Below are positions 34,231 to 44,125 of a stretch of 64,000 bases of DNA, piece by piece (the first letter of the stretch is position 1; each line of letters begins with the position of its first letter). The notes under the pieces were generated by a model that saw only the letters and a program-made list of their open reading frames with translations, had not been told where the DNA came from and searched no databases. The DNA is taken from NCBI RefSeq assembly GCF_014196345.1, contig NZ_JACIDN010000007.1:124001-188000 (forward strand), written 5' to 3'. This stretch comes from Methylobacterium brachythecii (GTDB lineage Bacteria; Pseudomonadota; Alphaproteobacteria; Rhizobiales; Beijerinckiaceae). The position numbers and the translations under genes are program-made.

Positions 34231-35637
34231 CTAGCCCTTCAACGCCGCCAACTCACCCGGCAGCGCGTAGGCCCACTGCGTGATCGTCCCAGCCCCGAGA
34301 CAGACGACGTAGTCGCCCTGCCCAGCATGGCACGCGACGATGCCGGCGAGATCCTCTGGCTTCTGCATAGCGAGTGCGTCGCGGTGGCCGCGCGAGCGCA
34401 GGCCGTCGACGAGAGAGTCGCGGTCGAAGCCCGGGATCGGCGCCTCGCCGGCCGCGTAGACCGGGGCGACGATGACCGTGTCGGCATCGTTGAAGCAGGT
34501 GCAGAAATCGTCGAAAAGCGATTGCAGCCGAGTGTAGCGGTGCGGCTGGACGATCGCGATGACCCGGCCGTCGGTAGAGGCACGCGCCGCCTTCAGCACG
34601 GCGGCGATCTCCACCGGGTGGTGGCCGTAATCGTCGAAAATGGCAGCGCCGTTCCACTCGCCGGTGCGGGTGAAGCGCCGCTTGACGCCTCCGAAGCCGG
34701 AGAGCGCCTTGCGGATTGCGTCGGCCGGCACGCCAAGTTCGTGAGCCACCGCGAGCGCCGCAGTGGCGTTCAACGCGTTGTGCTTGCCCGGCATCGGCAG
34801 AACGAGGTCTTCCATCTCGAGGCGCAAGCCTGGGCGGCGATCGCGGATCATGACCCGGAAGCGGCTCTGGCCCCCCTTCAGGTCGACGTCGATCAGACGC
34901 ACGTCCGCCTGCGGGTTCTCGCCGTAGGTGATGATGCGACGGTCCTCGATATGGCCGACGAGGTCCTGCACGATCGGGTGATCGATGCACATCACCGCGA
35001 AGCCGTAAAACGGGATGTTGTCGATGAAGCGCCGGAAGGCGTCCTTGATCGCGTCGAACGAGCCGAAATGGTCGAGATGCTCGGGATCGATGTTGGTGAC
35101 GATCGCCACATCGGCCGGCAGCTTGAGAAAGGTGCCGTCGGATTCGTCGGCCTCGACCACCATCCAGTCGCCGGCGCCCATGCGGGCATTGGTGCCGTAG
35201 GCGTTGATAATGCCACCGTTGATCACGGTCGGATCCATATTGCCGGCATCGAGCAGGGTCGCGACGAGCGAGGTGGTGGTGGTCTTTCCATGCGTACCGG
35301 CGACGGCGACGCAGGACTTGAAGCGCATCAGCTCGGCGAGCATCTCCGCGCGGCGCACGACAGGGAGCCGGCGCTCGCGAGCGGCGAGCAATTCGGGATT
35401 GTCGCGCCGGATCGCGGTGGAGACCACGATGATCGCGGCGTTCTCGACGTTCTCCGCCTTGTGGCCGACGAAGGTGGTGATGCCCTTCTCGGCGAGGCGC
35501 CGCACATTCGCGTTGTCGTTCGCGTCAGAGCCCTGCACCGTGTAGCCGAGATTGGCCATGACTTCGGCGATGCCGGACATGCCGATGCCGCCGATGCCGA
35601 TGAAGTGAACGGGGCCGAGCTTTTCCGGCAGCTTCAT
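34231..35637 (-). CDS. murC: UDP-N-acetylmuramate--L-alanine ligase MurC
   Basis: This is the first Mur ligase, adding L-Ala to UDP-MurNAc. It has 468 residues with three domains: the N-terminal Rossmann part (VHFIGIGGIGMSGIAEVMAN), the ATP loop AGTHGKTTTTSLVATLL near residue 110, and the C-terminal domain with DDYGHHPVEIAAVLKA and VQPHRYTRL. It lies 46 nt after murG and 10 nt before murB. Confidence 0.97.
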   Translation of the reverse strand: MKLPEKLGPVHFIGIGGIGMSGIAEVMANLGYTVQGSDANDNANVRRLAEKGITTFVGHKAENVENAAIIVVSTAIRRDNPELLAARERRLPVVRRAEMLAELMRFKSCVAVAGTHGKTTTTSLVATLLDAGNMDPTVINGGIINAYGTNARMGAGDWMVVEADESDGTFLKLPADVAIVTNIDPEHLDHFGSFDAIKDAFRRFIDNIPFYGFAVMCIDHPIVQDLVGHIEDRRIITYGENPQADVRLIDVDLKGGQSRFRVMIRDRRPGLRLEMEDLVLPMPGKHNALNATAALAVAHELGVPADAIRKALSGFGGVKRRFTRTGEWNGAAIFDDYGHHPVEIAAVLKAARASTDGRVIAIVQPHRYTRLQSLFDDFCTCFNDADTVIVAPVYAAGEAPIPGFDRDSLVDGLRSRGHRDALAMQKPEDLAGIVACHAGQGDYVVCLGAGTITQWAYALPGELAALKG

Positions 35638-35683
35638 GGGATGTGGTCCGTTTCGGGCGCCGAAGCGAAAAATACGAAATGAA

Positions 35684-36793
35684 TCAGGTACGGGCGGCCG
35701 TCTCGACGACGAGTGCCGCCAGACGCTCCGCCGCGTCGAGGATGCCCGCGGTTTTGGCGGCCTTGGCCGCTGCGGTCAATTTTTGGGGTGCCTCGAAGTA
35801 ATCTACGAGCTCGGCAGTGAGCCGATCGGGCGTGAAGGCGGTCTGCGGAAGGTTCAGCGCAGCACCGATCGCGGCGAGCGTCGCGGCATTGGCAGCTTGA
35901 TCTTGATCGAGTGCACCCGGTAACGGCACCAGGATCGACGGCCGGCCTATCGCGGCCAACTCCGAGACCGTCGAAGCGCCAGAGCGTGCGACGACGAGGT
36001 GGCTCTTGGCCATGCGGCTCGGAAGGTCGCGGAAGAACGGCGCGGCCTCGACTCCCGCGAGGCCCATGGCGAGGTAGCGGTTCTGGACGGAGGTGAGGTC
36101 CTCCGGCCGCGCCTGCTGGACGATGTGCAGGCGCGCGCGGAAATCGGCGGGCAGCGATTCGATCGCGCTCGGCACGACGTCGCTCATCACCCGCGCGCCC
36201 TGGCTGCCGCCGAAGACGAGGATGTGCAGCGGCGCGCCGGGCTCGGTGGACGGATACGGCGTGTCGGCCACCGCCAGCACGGCGGGGCGGATCGGGTTGC
36301 CGGTATGGACGCGCCGGGCGGTCGCCTTGGCCGGCACTCCGCGCACTTCAGCGAATCCGGTAGCGATGACCCGAGCGCCGCGGGCCAGGAAGCCGTTGGC
36401 CCGGCCCATCACCGCGTTCTGCTCGTGCAGGATCGTCGGCACGCGCAGCATCTGCGCGGCGAGAACCGGCGGCACGGTCGGATAGCCGCCGAAGCCGATC
36501 ACCAGGGCCGGGTTGAGCCGGCGAATTTCCTTGGCGGCGCGGCCGAAGCCGCGTCCGAGCTTTCCGATCGCCCCGGCCCGTTTGAGGATCGAGCGGCCTG
36601 ACGGGGTGCCGGAGGGGATCGTGACGATCTCCTCGGCCGGAAACTCGCCCGAGATCGAGTCCACGCGGGCATCGGTGGCCAGCGCCACGCGGATGCCGCG
36701 GGCCTTCAGGGCATGCGCGAGGCTCTCGGCAGGAAACAGGTGCCCACCGGTTCCACCCGCGCAAACCAGGACGAGAGGCTGGAAGACCGTCAC
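35684..36793 (-). CDS. murG: lipid II synthase glycosyltransferase MurG
   Basis: This peripheral membrane GT-B enzyme adds GlcNAc to lipid I. It has 369 residues with the glycine loop CAGGTGGHLFPAESLAHAL, VIGFGGYPTVPP, HEQNAVMGRANGFLA and the C-terminal UDP-GlcNAc site (VFGGSQGARVMSD, VVARSGASTVSELAAIG). The GTG start overlaps the ftsW stop (GTGA). The frame is open far upstream, but that is ftsW read out of frame. Confidence 0.96.
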   Translation of the reverse strand: MTVFQPLVLVCAGGTGGHLFPAESLAHALKARGIRVALATDARVDSISGEFPAEEIVTIPSGTPSGRSILKRAGAIGKLGRGFGRAAKEIRRLNPALVIGFGGYPTVPPVLAAQMLRVPTILHEQNAVMGRANGFLARGARVIATGFAEVRGVPAKATARRVHTGNPIRPAVLAVADTPYPSTEPGAPLHILVFGGSQGARVMSDVVPSAIESLPADFRARLHIVQQARPEDLTSVQNRYLAMGLAGVEAAPFFRDLPSRMAKSHLVVARSGASTVSELAAIGRPSILVPLPGALDQDQAANAATLAAIGAALNLPQTAFTPDRLTAELVDYFEAPQKLTAAAKAAKTAGILDAAERLAALVVETAART

Positions 36794-37956
36794 TGCATCA
36801 GACCGGGCACAGCCGAGGGGGTCGTGCCGGGCGGGCGCTGGCCGAGGCTCGTCGTGCGCGGACGCTTGCGGGTGAGCGCCACCAGGAAGCCCATGCCAAG
36901 CGCCAGCGAGATCAGCGACGAGCCGCCATAGGAAACGAAGGGCAAGGTCATGCCCTTGGCCGGCATCAGCTGCGTGTTCACCGCCATGTTGATGCAGGCC
37001 TGGAGCCCGAAAAGCGTGGTCAGTCCGGTGATGGCGAGCCTCGAGAAGGTGTCGTCGGTACGCCGGGCGAGCTTTAAGCCGCGCATCACGATGAAGGCAA
37101 ACAGCGCGACGAGGCACAGGCAGACGATCACGCCGAACTCCTCGCCGGTCACGGAGAAGATGAAGTCGGTATGCGCGTCGGGCAGGTGGCGCTTGGCGAT
37201 GCCCTCGCCCGGGCCGGTGCCGAACCAGCCGCCGGAGGTGAACGATTCGCGCGACCAGAACACCTGGAAGCTGTCGCCGGAATCCTTGTCGAGGAAGCGG
37301 TCGATACGCTCCTTGACGTGGTGCAGCACCGTGTAGGCCGCGGCCACGCCGAGCAGGCCTGCGCCGCCGAGGCCGGCGACCCAGAACCAGTGCAGGCCGG
37401 CGACGAAGAACAGTGTGCACCACACGATGGTGATCAGCATGGTCTGGCCGAAATCGGGCTGCAGCAGCAGCGGCACGATGGTGATCGGTAGGAGCGCCAT
37501 GGCAAGCAGGCCGCCGGGCATGTCGCGACGCTGCGCGCCCTCGGAGAAGGCCCATGCGGCCACCACCACGAAGGCCGGCTTCACGAATTCGGAAGGCTGC
37601 AGGCCGAAGGAGCCGAACTGGATCCAGCGATGTGCACCCTTGATCTCGGGGCCGAACTTGGAGGCGAGCACGCAGAGCCCGACGCCGATCAGCCAGGTCA
37701 GCAGCGCGAAGCGGCGGATATGGCGCACGGACAGAAACGACACGGCGATGATCAGCCCGATCGTCGGGACGAGATAGGCCGCCTGCCGATTGAGGAAGTA
37801 GAAGGTCGGCAGGCCGATGCGTTCGGCCACCGGCGGGCCGCCGCCCATCAGGAAAACGAGACCGGCGACCATCAGGCAGCCGAGACCGGCCAGCAGGCTA
37901 CGGTCCACCGTCCACCACCAGTCGTTCAGGGGCGTACGTTCGGCGCGAGACATCAT
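36790..37956 (-). CDS. ftsW: peptidoglycan glycosyltransferase FtsW
   Basis: This SEDS-family polytopic enzyme polymerises septal peptidoglycan together with FtsI. About ten hydrophobic segments run through 388 residues. SEDS hallmarks are GAHRWIQFGSFGLQPSEFVK, GWFGTGPGEGIAKRHLPDAH TDFIFSVTGEEFG and LPFVSYGGSSL. I chose ATG 37956, with GGAGG 12 nt upstream; an adjacent ATG at 37953 is equally possible. A TTG at 37968 directly abuts the GGAGG and is unlikely. The gene is cut off from murD by a plus-strand chemoreceptor. Confidence 0.95.
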   Translation of the reverse strand: MMSRAERTPLNDWWWTVDRSLLAGLGCLMVAGLVFLMGGGPPVAERIGLPTFYFLNRQAAYLVPTIGLIIAVSFLSVRHIRRFALLTWLIGVGLCVLASKFGPEIKGAHRWIQFGSFGLQPSEFVKPAFVVVAAWAFSEGAQRRDMPGGLLAMALLPITIVPLLLQPDFGQTMLITIVWCTLFFVAGLHWFWVAGLGGAGLLGVAAAYTVLHHVKERIDRFLDKDSGDSFQVFWSRESFTSGGWFGTGPGEGIAKRHLPDAHTDFIFSVTGEEFGVIVCLCLVALFAFIVMRGLKLARRTDDTFSRLAITGLTTLFGLQACINMAVNTQLMPAKGMTLPFVSYGGSSLISLALGMGFLVALTRKRPRTTSLGQRPPGTTPSAVPGLMQ

Positions 37957-38278
37957 GGCGTTGGGCAACCTCCGGAGGCTCGCATCGGGCGAGACCGCAG
38001 CCGGCGGGAATGGTGAAGCGGATTGGTAAACGCTTTCTTAGGTTCGCAGCTCTGGATTTTGAATAATGCTTTCCGGCACAGAGCTTGATCGCTGCCGACG
38101 TCATCGATTTTATTTAATGGACGTTAGGTATTTCTGTCTGATCCTGCACTCTAACTTGGTCTTGCTGCTCGATTGCTCAAGGCGAATTCAGTTTCCAGGA
38201 CCACAACTTGTGGTTAAATCTGGCGACATGGCTCTTCGGGAGCGTCGACTCAATTCGTCGGCGAGGTTGGGAAACGTG

Positions 38279-39754
38279 ATGTTCGGATCGAAGAGCGCGC
38301 TGGAGAAGAACGCGAAGCTGGCGGCGCTCGATCGTGCTCAAGCGGTGATAGAATTCGACCTGGCCGGAAAGATCCTCGTGGCGAACGAGAACTTCCTCTC
38401 CGCCGTCGGCTATACGCTGCCCGAGATCGCCGGCCGCCACCACAGCATCTTCGTCGAGCCGGGCTACAAGGACTCTGTCGAGTACCAGGGCTTCTGGGAC
38501 AAGTTGCGCCTGGGGCAACACCAGGTCGGCCAATTCAAGCGGGTCTCGAAAAGTGGCGCGGAGATCTGGATCGAGGCTTCCTACAACCCGCTGTTCGATT
38601 CCGCGGGCAAGCCCTATCGGATCGTGAAATTCGCCACCGACATCACGCGCCAGAAGGCCGAGGATGCCGACCGCGCGGGCCAGGTCGCAGCCATCGGCAA
38701 GTCGCAGGGCGTGATTGCGTTCGACCTCGACGGCACGATCACCGATGCCAACCCGAATTTCCTCTCGGTGGTCGGCTACCGGCTCGACGAGATCGCCGGC
38801 CGGCACCACTCGATGTTCGTGGACACCGCCTACCGCGCCGATCCGGCCTACGCCGCCTTCTGGAGCGCCCTGAAGCAGGGCACCTACCAGGCCGGGCAGT
38901 ACAAGCGCCTCGCCAAGGGGGGTAAGGAAGTCTGGATCCAGGCGTCTTACAATCCGATCCTCGACGCCTCGGGACGCCCCTACAAGGTGGTGAAGTTCGC
39001 CACCGACATCACCGAGCAGGTCGGCCTGCTCGCCAAGCTTCGGGTGATGATCGACCAGAATTTCGGCGAGATCGACCAGGCCGTGGGCCGTTCGACGATG
39101 GAGTCGCGCGCGGCGCTCGAGGCCGCGCGCAACACCTCCGGCAGCGTCGGCACCATGGCTGCGGCCACCGAGGAACTCGCGGCCTCCGTGGCGGAGGTCT
39201 CCGAGAGCATGCAGAAGTCGCAGGCCGCCACCGACAGCGCCTTCGAGCGGGTGCGCGAGGCCAGCGACTTCACGCGGCGCCTCTCGGATGCCGCCAGCTC
39301 GATGAGCGGCATCGTCGGGCTGATCAACACTATCGCAGCGCAAATCAACCTGCTGGCGCTCAACGCCACCATCGAGGCGGCCCGCGCCGGAGATGCGGGG
39401 CGCGGCTTCGCGGTGGTTGCGCAGGAGGTGAAGAGCTTGGCGAGCCAGGCGGCGCGCGCCACCGATCAGATCAACGGCGAGATCGAGGGCATCCAGACGG
39501 TCTCGACCGAGGTGGTCGGTGCGCTCGACTCGATCCGCCACTCGGTCGACGTCATGCGCAACCACGTCGTCGCTACGGCCGCCGCGGTGGAAGAGCAGTC
39601 GGCGGTGACACGCGACATGTCGGTGAACATGCAGGATGCCGCCCGCGCGGTCGCCACCATTGCCGACAACATCACAACGATCACCTCGGCGGTGACGCAG
39701 GTCTCCGACGCCGTCGCGACGACGCGCAACGCGGCGCAGGTGCTGGCACGCTGA
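38279..39754 (+). CDS. soluble methyl-accepting chemotaxis protein with two PAS domains
   Basis: This cytoplasmic chemoreceptor of 491 residues has no membrane span. Two tandem PAS/PAC units (about 10-130 and 135-255) are near copies of each other: AVIEFDLAGKILVANENFLS and GVIAFDLDGTITDANPNFLS, each followed by an EIAGRHHS block. The signalling domain carries the hairpin tip INTIAAQINLLALNATIEAA followed by RAGDAGRGFAVVAQEVKSLA. I chose ATG 38279 with GGGA about 7 nt upstream; an in-frame ATG at 38228 would add 17 residues. It splits the dcw cluster on the opposite strand. Confidence 0.9.
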   Translation: MFGSKSALEKNAKLAALDRAQAVIEFDLAGKILVANENFLSAVGYTLPEIAGRHHSIFVEPGYKDSVEYQGFWDKLRLGQHQVGQFKRVSKSGAEIWIEASYNPLFDSAGKPYRIVKFATDITRQKAEDADRAGQVAAIGKSQGVIAFDLDGTITDANPNFLSVVGYRLDEIAGRHHSMFVDTAYRADPAYAAFWSALKQGTYQAGQYKRLAKGGKEVWIQASYNPILDASGRPYKVVKFATDITEQVGLLAKLRVMIDQNFGEIDQAVGRSTMESRAALEAARNTSGSVGTMAAATEELAASVAEVSESMQKSQAATDSAFERVREASDFTRRLSDAASSMSGIVGLINTIAAQINLLALNATIEAARAGDAGRGFAVVAQEVKSLASQAARATDQINGEIEGIQTVSTEVVGALDSIRHSVDVMRNHVVATAAAVEEQSAVTRDMSVNMQDAARAVATIADNITTITSAVTQVSDAVATTRNAAQVLAR

Positions 39755-39859
39755 AGAGCATTCGGCAGCCGAAGCGACCGAGGCCGATCGTCAAAAATCT
39801 GGTATGATTTTGGACTACCGTGTGATCGGAATCAGCCGAGACTCATCGGTGCGCTCGTC

Positions 39860-40075
39860 ATGGCTTTCGACCACACCATCGCCCTTCAAGCATGCGTGTT
39901 CACGCTCGGCGCGCTGATCATCCATGCGTTGCGAAAACATGCCCAGATCATCACAGCCTGCCTCGTGGCGATCGCCATCGGCATCGCCATGCTCGCGCTC
40001 CTGGCCTTGACGGGCCTGCAGGCGGAGCACGATCCGCCGCCCATCGACGACCCGGCGTCGATCAGCGGCGAGTGA
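39860..40075 (+). CDS. small membrane protein, function unknown
   Basis: The 71-residue product has two hydrophobic segments (ALQACVFTLGALIIHAL and ITACLVAIAIGIAMLALLAL) and an acidic, proline-rich tail (DPPPIDDPASISGE). No family was recognised and no convincing Shine-Dalgarno is seen. The clear membrane pattern argues for a real gene. It lies after the chemoreceptor and converges on murD. Confidence 0.5.
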   Translation: MAFDHTIALQACVFTLGALIIHALRKHAQIITACLVAIAIGIAMLALLALTGLQAEHDPPPIDDPASISGE

Positions 40076-40097
40076 GCGCCCTCCCCTCTACCCGGGG

Positions 40098-41459
40098 CTA
40101 TTTCAAGAGTTCGGCGACGAGGCTGCGGAAACGGTCGCCCCGGATCTCAAAGTTCCGGAACTGATCATAGGAAGCGCAGGCCGGCGAGAGCAGCACGACC
40201 GGCTCGACCGCGTCCGAGGCAGCGGCCGCCTCGGCGGCCTTCTGCGTGGCGACGTCTAGGGTGCCGCAGAGCGTGTAGGGCACGTGGCCCTCCAGCGTCT
40301 GCGCAAAGGCCTCGCTCGAGGCGCCGATCAGGTAGGCGTGCGCGACCCGGTCGAAGAGCGGCAAGAGCGGGGTGATGCCGCCCTCCTTCGCCTTGCCGCC
40401 GACGATCCAGTGCACGTCGCGGAAGGCGGTGAGCGCCTTCTCGGTGGAATCGGCGTTGGTGGCCTTCGAATCGTTGACGAAGAGCACGCGGCCACGCCGG
40501 CCGACCTGCTCCATGCGATGCGCGAGCCCCGGAAAGCTCGTCAGCCCGGCGGCCAGCCGCTCGCCCTCGACGCCGAAGGCGCGCACGGTGGCAGCCGCCA
40601 CCGCCGCGTTCTGCCAGTTATGGGCACCGCGCAGCGAGCCGATGCCATCGAGATCGGCGAGCACCGTGTCGCCCTCGAACACCTTGGCATCGCGCGCGAT
40701 CAGCTCGGCCTCCGCATGGCCGTGGCCCTCGACATGGACACGGATCATCGGGCCCGTGCGGCGGCCGGCAATGGCCTCGCAATAGGTGTCGTCGACGCCG
40801 ACGATGGCGAGGTCGGCCGACTGCACCACCCGCTCCTTGATCGCCGCGTAGTTCTCCATGGTGCCGTGGCGGTCGAGATGGTCGGGCGTCAGGTTGAGCA
40901 GGATGCCGGCGCTCGGCTTCAGCCCGGGCGTGAGGTCGATCTGGAAGGTCGAGAGCTCGACGACATGGATGCGCTCGCGCGAGGGCGGCTGCAGCGAGAG
41001 GATCGCGGTGCCGATATTGCCGCCCATCTGCACGTCGTAGCCGGCACTGGCCAGGACATGCGCGATCAGCGCCGTGGTGGTCGACTTGCCGTTGGTGCCG
41101 GTGATGGCGACGAAGGGGGCGTCGGGGGCGATGGCCGCGCGTTCGCGGCAATAGATCTCGATGTCGCCGATGATCTCCACGCCGGCCGCCTTGGCGAGGC
41201 CAACGGTCCAGTGCGGCTCGGGGTGGGTCAGCGGCACGCCGGGGGCGAGGACGAGCGACGAGAAGCTGCTCCAATCCGCTCCGCGCAGATCCGCGACGGT
41301 GATGCCCTGCTGCCGGGCGCGTTCAGCGCTCTCCGGGCTGTCGTCCCAGGCGATGACCTCGGCGCCGCCAGCCTTCAGCGCATGGACGGTGGCGAGGCCG
41401 GAACCGCCGAGGCCGAACAGGGCGACCGTCTTGCCGGCGAAGGTGGTGGCAGGGGTCAT
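40098..41459 (-). CDS. murD: UDP-N-acetylmuramoylalanine--D-glutamate ligase MurD
   Basis: This Mur ligase adds D-Glu to UDP-MurNAc-L-Ala. It has 453 residues: the N-terminal fold GKTVALFGLGGSGLATVHAL, the ATP loop AITGTNGKSTTTALIAHVL near residue 115, LNLTPDHLDRHGTMENYAAI and FVNDSKATNADSTEKAL. The C-terminal LLSPACASYDQFRNFEIRGD is diagnostic. Its ATG overlaps the mraY stop by one base. Confidence 0.97.
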   Translation of the reverse strand: MTPATTFAGKTVALFGLGGSGLATVHALKAGGAEVIAWDDSPESAERARQQGITVADLRGADWSSFSSLVLAPGVPLTHPEPHWTVGLAKAAGVEIIGDIEIYCRERAAIAPDAPFVAITGTNGKSTTTALIAHVLASAGYDVQMGGNIGTAILSLQPPSRERIHVVELSTFQIDLTPGLKPSAGILLNLTPDHLDRHGTMENYAAIKERVVQSADLAIVGVDDTYCEAIAGRRTGPMIRVHVEGHGHAEAELIARDAKVFEGDTVLADLDGIGSLRGAHNWQNAAVAAATVRAFGVEGERLAAGLTSFPGLAHRMEQVGRRGRVLFVNDSKATNADSTEKALTAFRDVHWIVGGKAKEGGITPLLPLFDRVAHAYLIGASSEAFAQTLEGHVPYTLCGTLDVATQKAAEAAAASDAVEPVVLLSPACASYDQFRNFEIRGDRFRSLVAELLK

Positions 41460-42541
41460 CAGCGCAGCTTCAGCGTGGCGAGGCCGGCCAGCGCCAGGAT
41501 GACAGCGATGATCCAAAAGCGGATCACGACCTGCGCCTCCTTCCAGCCCTTCTGCTCGAAATGGTGGTGGATCGGCGCCATCCGGAAGACGCGCTTGCCC
41601 GTCAGCTTGAACGAGGCGACCTGGATGATCACCGACATCATCTCCAGCACGAACAGGCCGCCGACGATGGCGAGCACGATCTCGTGCTTCGTGGCCACCG
41701 CAATGGTGCCGAGCAGGCCACCGAGGGCCAGCGAGCCGGTATCGCCCATGAAGATCTGCGCGGGCGGCGCGTTGAACCAGAGGAAGCCGAGGCCCGCCCC
41801 GATCACCGCGCCGCAGACCACGGCGAGTTCGCCGGTGTCGCGCACGTAGTTCACCTGGAGGTAGCCCGCGGTGAAGGAGTTGCCGACGAGGTAGGCAATG
41901 AAGCCGAAGGTGCCGCAGGCGATCATCACCGGCACGATGGCGAGACCGTCGAGGCCGTCGGTGATGTTCACGGCGTTGCCGGCGCCCACGATGACGAAGC
42001 CGGCGAAGATCACCCAGAACCAGCCGAGATTCAGCAGCGCATCCTTGAAGACCGGGAAGGCCAGCTCGTTCTGCAGGCTGGCCGGCGAATAGTATGAGAT
42101 CAGTATGCAGGCCGCGCCGGCGATGGAGGCTTCGAGCAGCAGGCGGAACTTGCCCGAGAAGCCGAGATGCGACTGCTTCGTCACCTTGAGGTAGTCGTCG
42201 TAGAAGCCGATCGCGCCGAAGCCGATAGTCACCGCGAGGGTGATCCAGACGTAGTGGTTGCGCGGATTGGCCCAGAGCAGCACGGCGACGAGGAAGCCGG
42301 CCAGGATCATCAGGCCGCCCATGGTGGGCGTGCCGCGCTTGACGAGGTGGGTCTGCGGGCCGTCCTCGCGGATCGGCTGGCCCTTGCCCTGGCGCAGGCG
42401 CAGCAGGGAGATGATCCAGGGCCCGAACCAGAACACGAACAGCCCCGCCGTAAACAGCGCGCCGCCCGTGCGGAAGGTGATGTAGCGGAAAACGTTGAGC
42501 GCGTTGAAGCTGCTGCTCAAGTCCGAGAGGAGAAAGAACAT
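41459..42541 (-). CDS. mraY: phospho-N-acetylmuramoyl-pentapeptide transferase MraY
   Basis: This inner-membrane enzyme makes lipid I on undecaprenyl phosphate. It has 360 residues and ten hydrophobic segments. Conserved loops are KRGTPTMGGLMILAGFLVAV, GFYDDYLKVTK (the DD motif), NAVNITDGLDGLAIVP, FLWFNAPPAQIFMGDTGSLA and the HHH-type APIHHHFEQKGWKE. A 108-nt gap separates it from murF. Confidence 0.97.
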   Translation of the reverse strand: MFFLLSDLSSSFNALNVFRYITFRTGGALFTAGLFVFWFGPWIISLLRLRQGKGQPIREDGPQTHLVKRGTPTMGGLMILAGFLVAVLLWANPRNHYVWITLAVTIGFGAIGFYDDYLKVTKQSHLGFSGKFRLLLEASIAGAACILISYYSPASLQNELAFPVFKDALLNLGWFWVIFAGFVIVGAGNAVNITDGLDGLAIVPVMIACGTFGFIAYLVGNSFTAGYLQVNYVRDTGELAVVCGAVIGAGLGFLWFNAPPAQIFMGDTGSLALGGLLGTIAVATKHEIVLAIVGGLFVLEMMSVIIQVASFKLTGKRVFRMAPIHHHFEQKGWKEAQVVIRFWIIAVILALAGLATLKLR

Positions 42542-42649
42542 TCGTCTGACAGTCGCCGCAGGCTCTGGTCGCGTCCGGCGGCAGGGTCTGCACCGGTCAG
42601 CGAGATCTGGAGGGCACGGCCGCGCCGGGAGGGAGCCGCCGTCGAGGGG

Positions 42650-44125
42650 TCAGGGAGCAGCCTTGAATTGCGCATCGCGCGGATCGGTGGCGCCCGCATA
42701 GCGAGCCTTCACCGCTTCCACAATCCTGCCCATGCGGATCGAGTTCGAGCCCTTCACCATCACCGCGTCACCGGGGCGAAGGCCGCCGAGCACCGCATCG
42801 ACGAGTTCAGCCGAGGTGGCGGCGGCCGCGCCGCGATGCGCCATGGGTAGCGCCTCGAACAGGTGGCGCATCATGGTGCCGGCGGTGAAGACGAGGTCGA
42901 TTCCGCTGGCACGCACCGCGTCGGCCAGTTCGCGATGCCGCTGTTCGGAGGAGGCGCCGAGTTCGAGCATGTCGCCGAGCACGGCGATGCGGCGACCCCG
43001 TCCCGTCACCTCGATGCCCGCCAGCGTCGCGAGGGCGGCGCGGATCGAGGCCGGGTTGGCGTTGTAGCTCTCGTCGACGAGGAAGGCCTCGCCGTCCTCG
43101 ATGGTGAGCGCGGTGCGCTCGCCGCGGCCGACCGGCGGCTTCAGCCCGGCGAGCGAGATCGCCGCGCGGGCGAGATCAGCCCCGAGGGAATGGACGACTG
43201 CGAGGACGCCGAGCGAGTTCATGGCGACGTGCCGCCCGGCCGTGCCGAGCTGGTAGGTCACGGGCACGCCCATAACCGTGGCATCGACCACCGAGAGGTC
43301 TGGCCGCGTGACGATGCGGTTCGCGCGGACATCCGCCTCCTCGTGCTCGCCGAAGGTGACGACGCGGCCGGCCCGCGAGGCCTGCGCATGGGCGAGCAAC
43401 CGCGAAAAGTTCGGGTTGTCGCGGTTGATGATCGCGACGCCGCCGGGTTCGAGCCCGGAAAAGATCTCGCCCTTCGCGTCGGCGATGGCCGAGAGCGAGC
43501 GGAAGTGTTCGATATGGACCGGCTCGACGGTGACCACGAGCGCCGCCTGCGGGCGGACCTGCGCGGCGAGCGGCACGATCTCGGCGGCGTGGTTCATGCC
43601 GATCTCGAAGACGCCGTAGCGCGCGGTCTCGGGCATCCGCGTCAGGGTCAGCGGCACGCCCCAGTGGTTGTTGTAGGAGGCGACCGAGGCGTGGGTCTCA
43701 CCTTGCGCGGAGAGGACGTGGCGCAGGGCTTCCTTCGTGCCGGTCTTGCCGACCGACCCCGTCACCGCGACGATGCCGGCATGAGAGCGGGCGCGCGATG
43801 CAATGCCGAGGGCGCGCATGGCGTCGAGCACCGCATCCTCTCCGCCCTCCGGCACCGCGAGCACGGGTCCGATTCCTGCGAACTCCCCGGCGCGGCTCTG
43901 GGCAACAACGGCTGCGCCCGCGCCCTTTTCCAGGGCCGACTGAACGAAGTCGTGGCCATCGCGGGCCTCGCCGCGGATGGCGAAGAACAGGTCGCCCGGC
44001 TGGAGCGTGCGGGTGTCGATCGAGGCGCCCGTGACGGCGCGGGGCTCGCCCTGCAGGCTGCCGCCGGTGGCCGCCTGAAGCGCCTCGCGCGTCCAGAGCG
44101 GCGTGTCGCCGATGTCCATCGTCAC
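42650..44125 (-). CDS. murF: UDP-MurNAc-tripeptide--D-Ala-D-Ala ligase MurF
   Basis: This ligase adds the D-Ala-D-Ala dipeptide to complete the pentapeptide precursor. It has 491 residues. Family marks are the N-terminal GASIDTRTLQPGDLFFAIRG, the ATP loop AVTGSVGKTGTKEALRHVL, NNHWGVPLTLTRMP and DESYNANPASIRAALATLA. The GTG start overlaps the murE stop (GTGA); an ATG two codons later is possible. Confidence 0.96.
   Translation of the reverse strand: MTMDIGDTPLWTREALQAATGGSLQGEPRAVTGASIDTRTLQPGDLFFAIRGEARDGHDFVQSALEKGAGAAVVAQSRAGEFAGIGPVLAVPEGGEDAVLDAMRALGIASRARSHAGIVAVTGSVGKTGTKEALRHVLSAQGETHASVASYNNHWGVPLTLTRMPETARYGVFEIGMNHAAEIVPLAAQVRPQAALVVTVEPVHIEHFRSLSAIADAKGEIFSGLEPGGVAIINRDNPNFSRLLAHAQASRAGRVVTFGEHEEADVRANRIVTRPDLSVVDATVMGVPVTYQLGTAGRHVAMNSLGVLAVVHSLGADLARAAISLAGLKPPVGRGERTALTIEDGEAFLVDESYNANPASIRAALATLAGIEVTGRGRRIAVLGDMLELGASSEQRHRELADAVRASGIDLVFTAGTMMRHLFEALPMAHRGAAAATSAELVDAVLGGLRPGDAVMVKGSNSIRMGRIVEAVKARYAGATDPRDAQFKAAP

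Noticed and set aside
36794..37555. Upstream extension of the murG frame through ftsW
   Set aside because: No family similarity; the GTG overlapping the ftsW stop gives a normal MurG.
41460..42593. Upstream extension of the murD frame through mraY
   Set aside because: Out-of-frame reading of mraY; murD starts at 41459.
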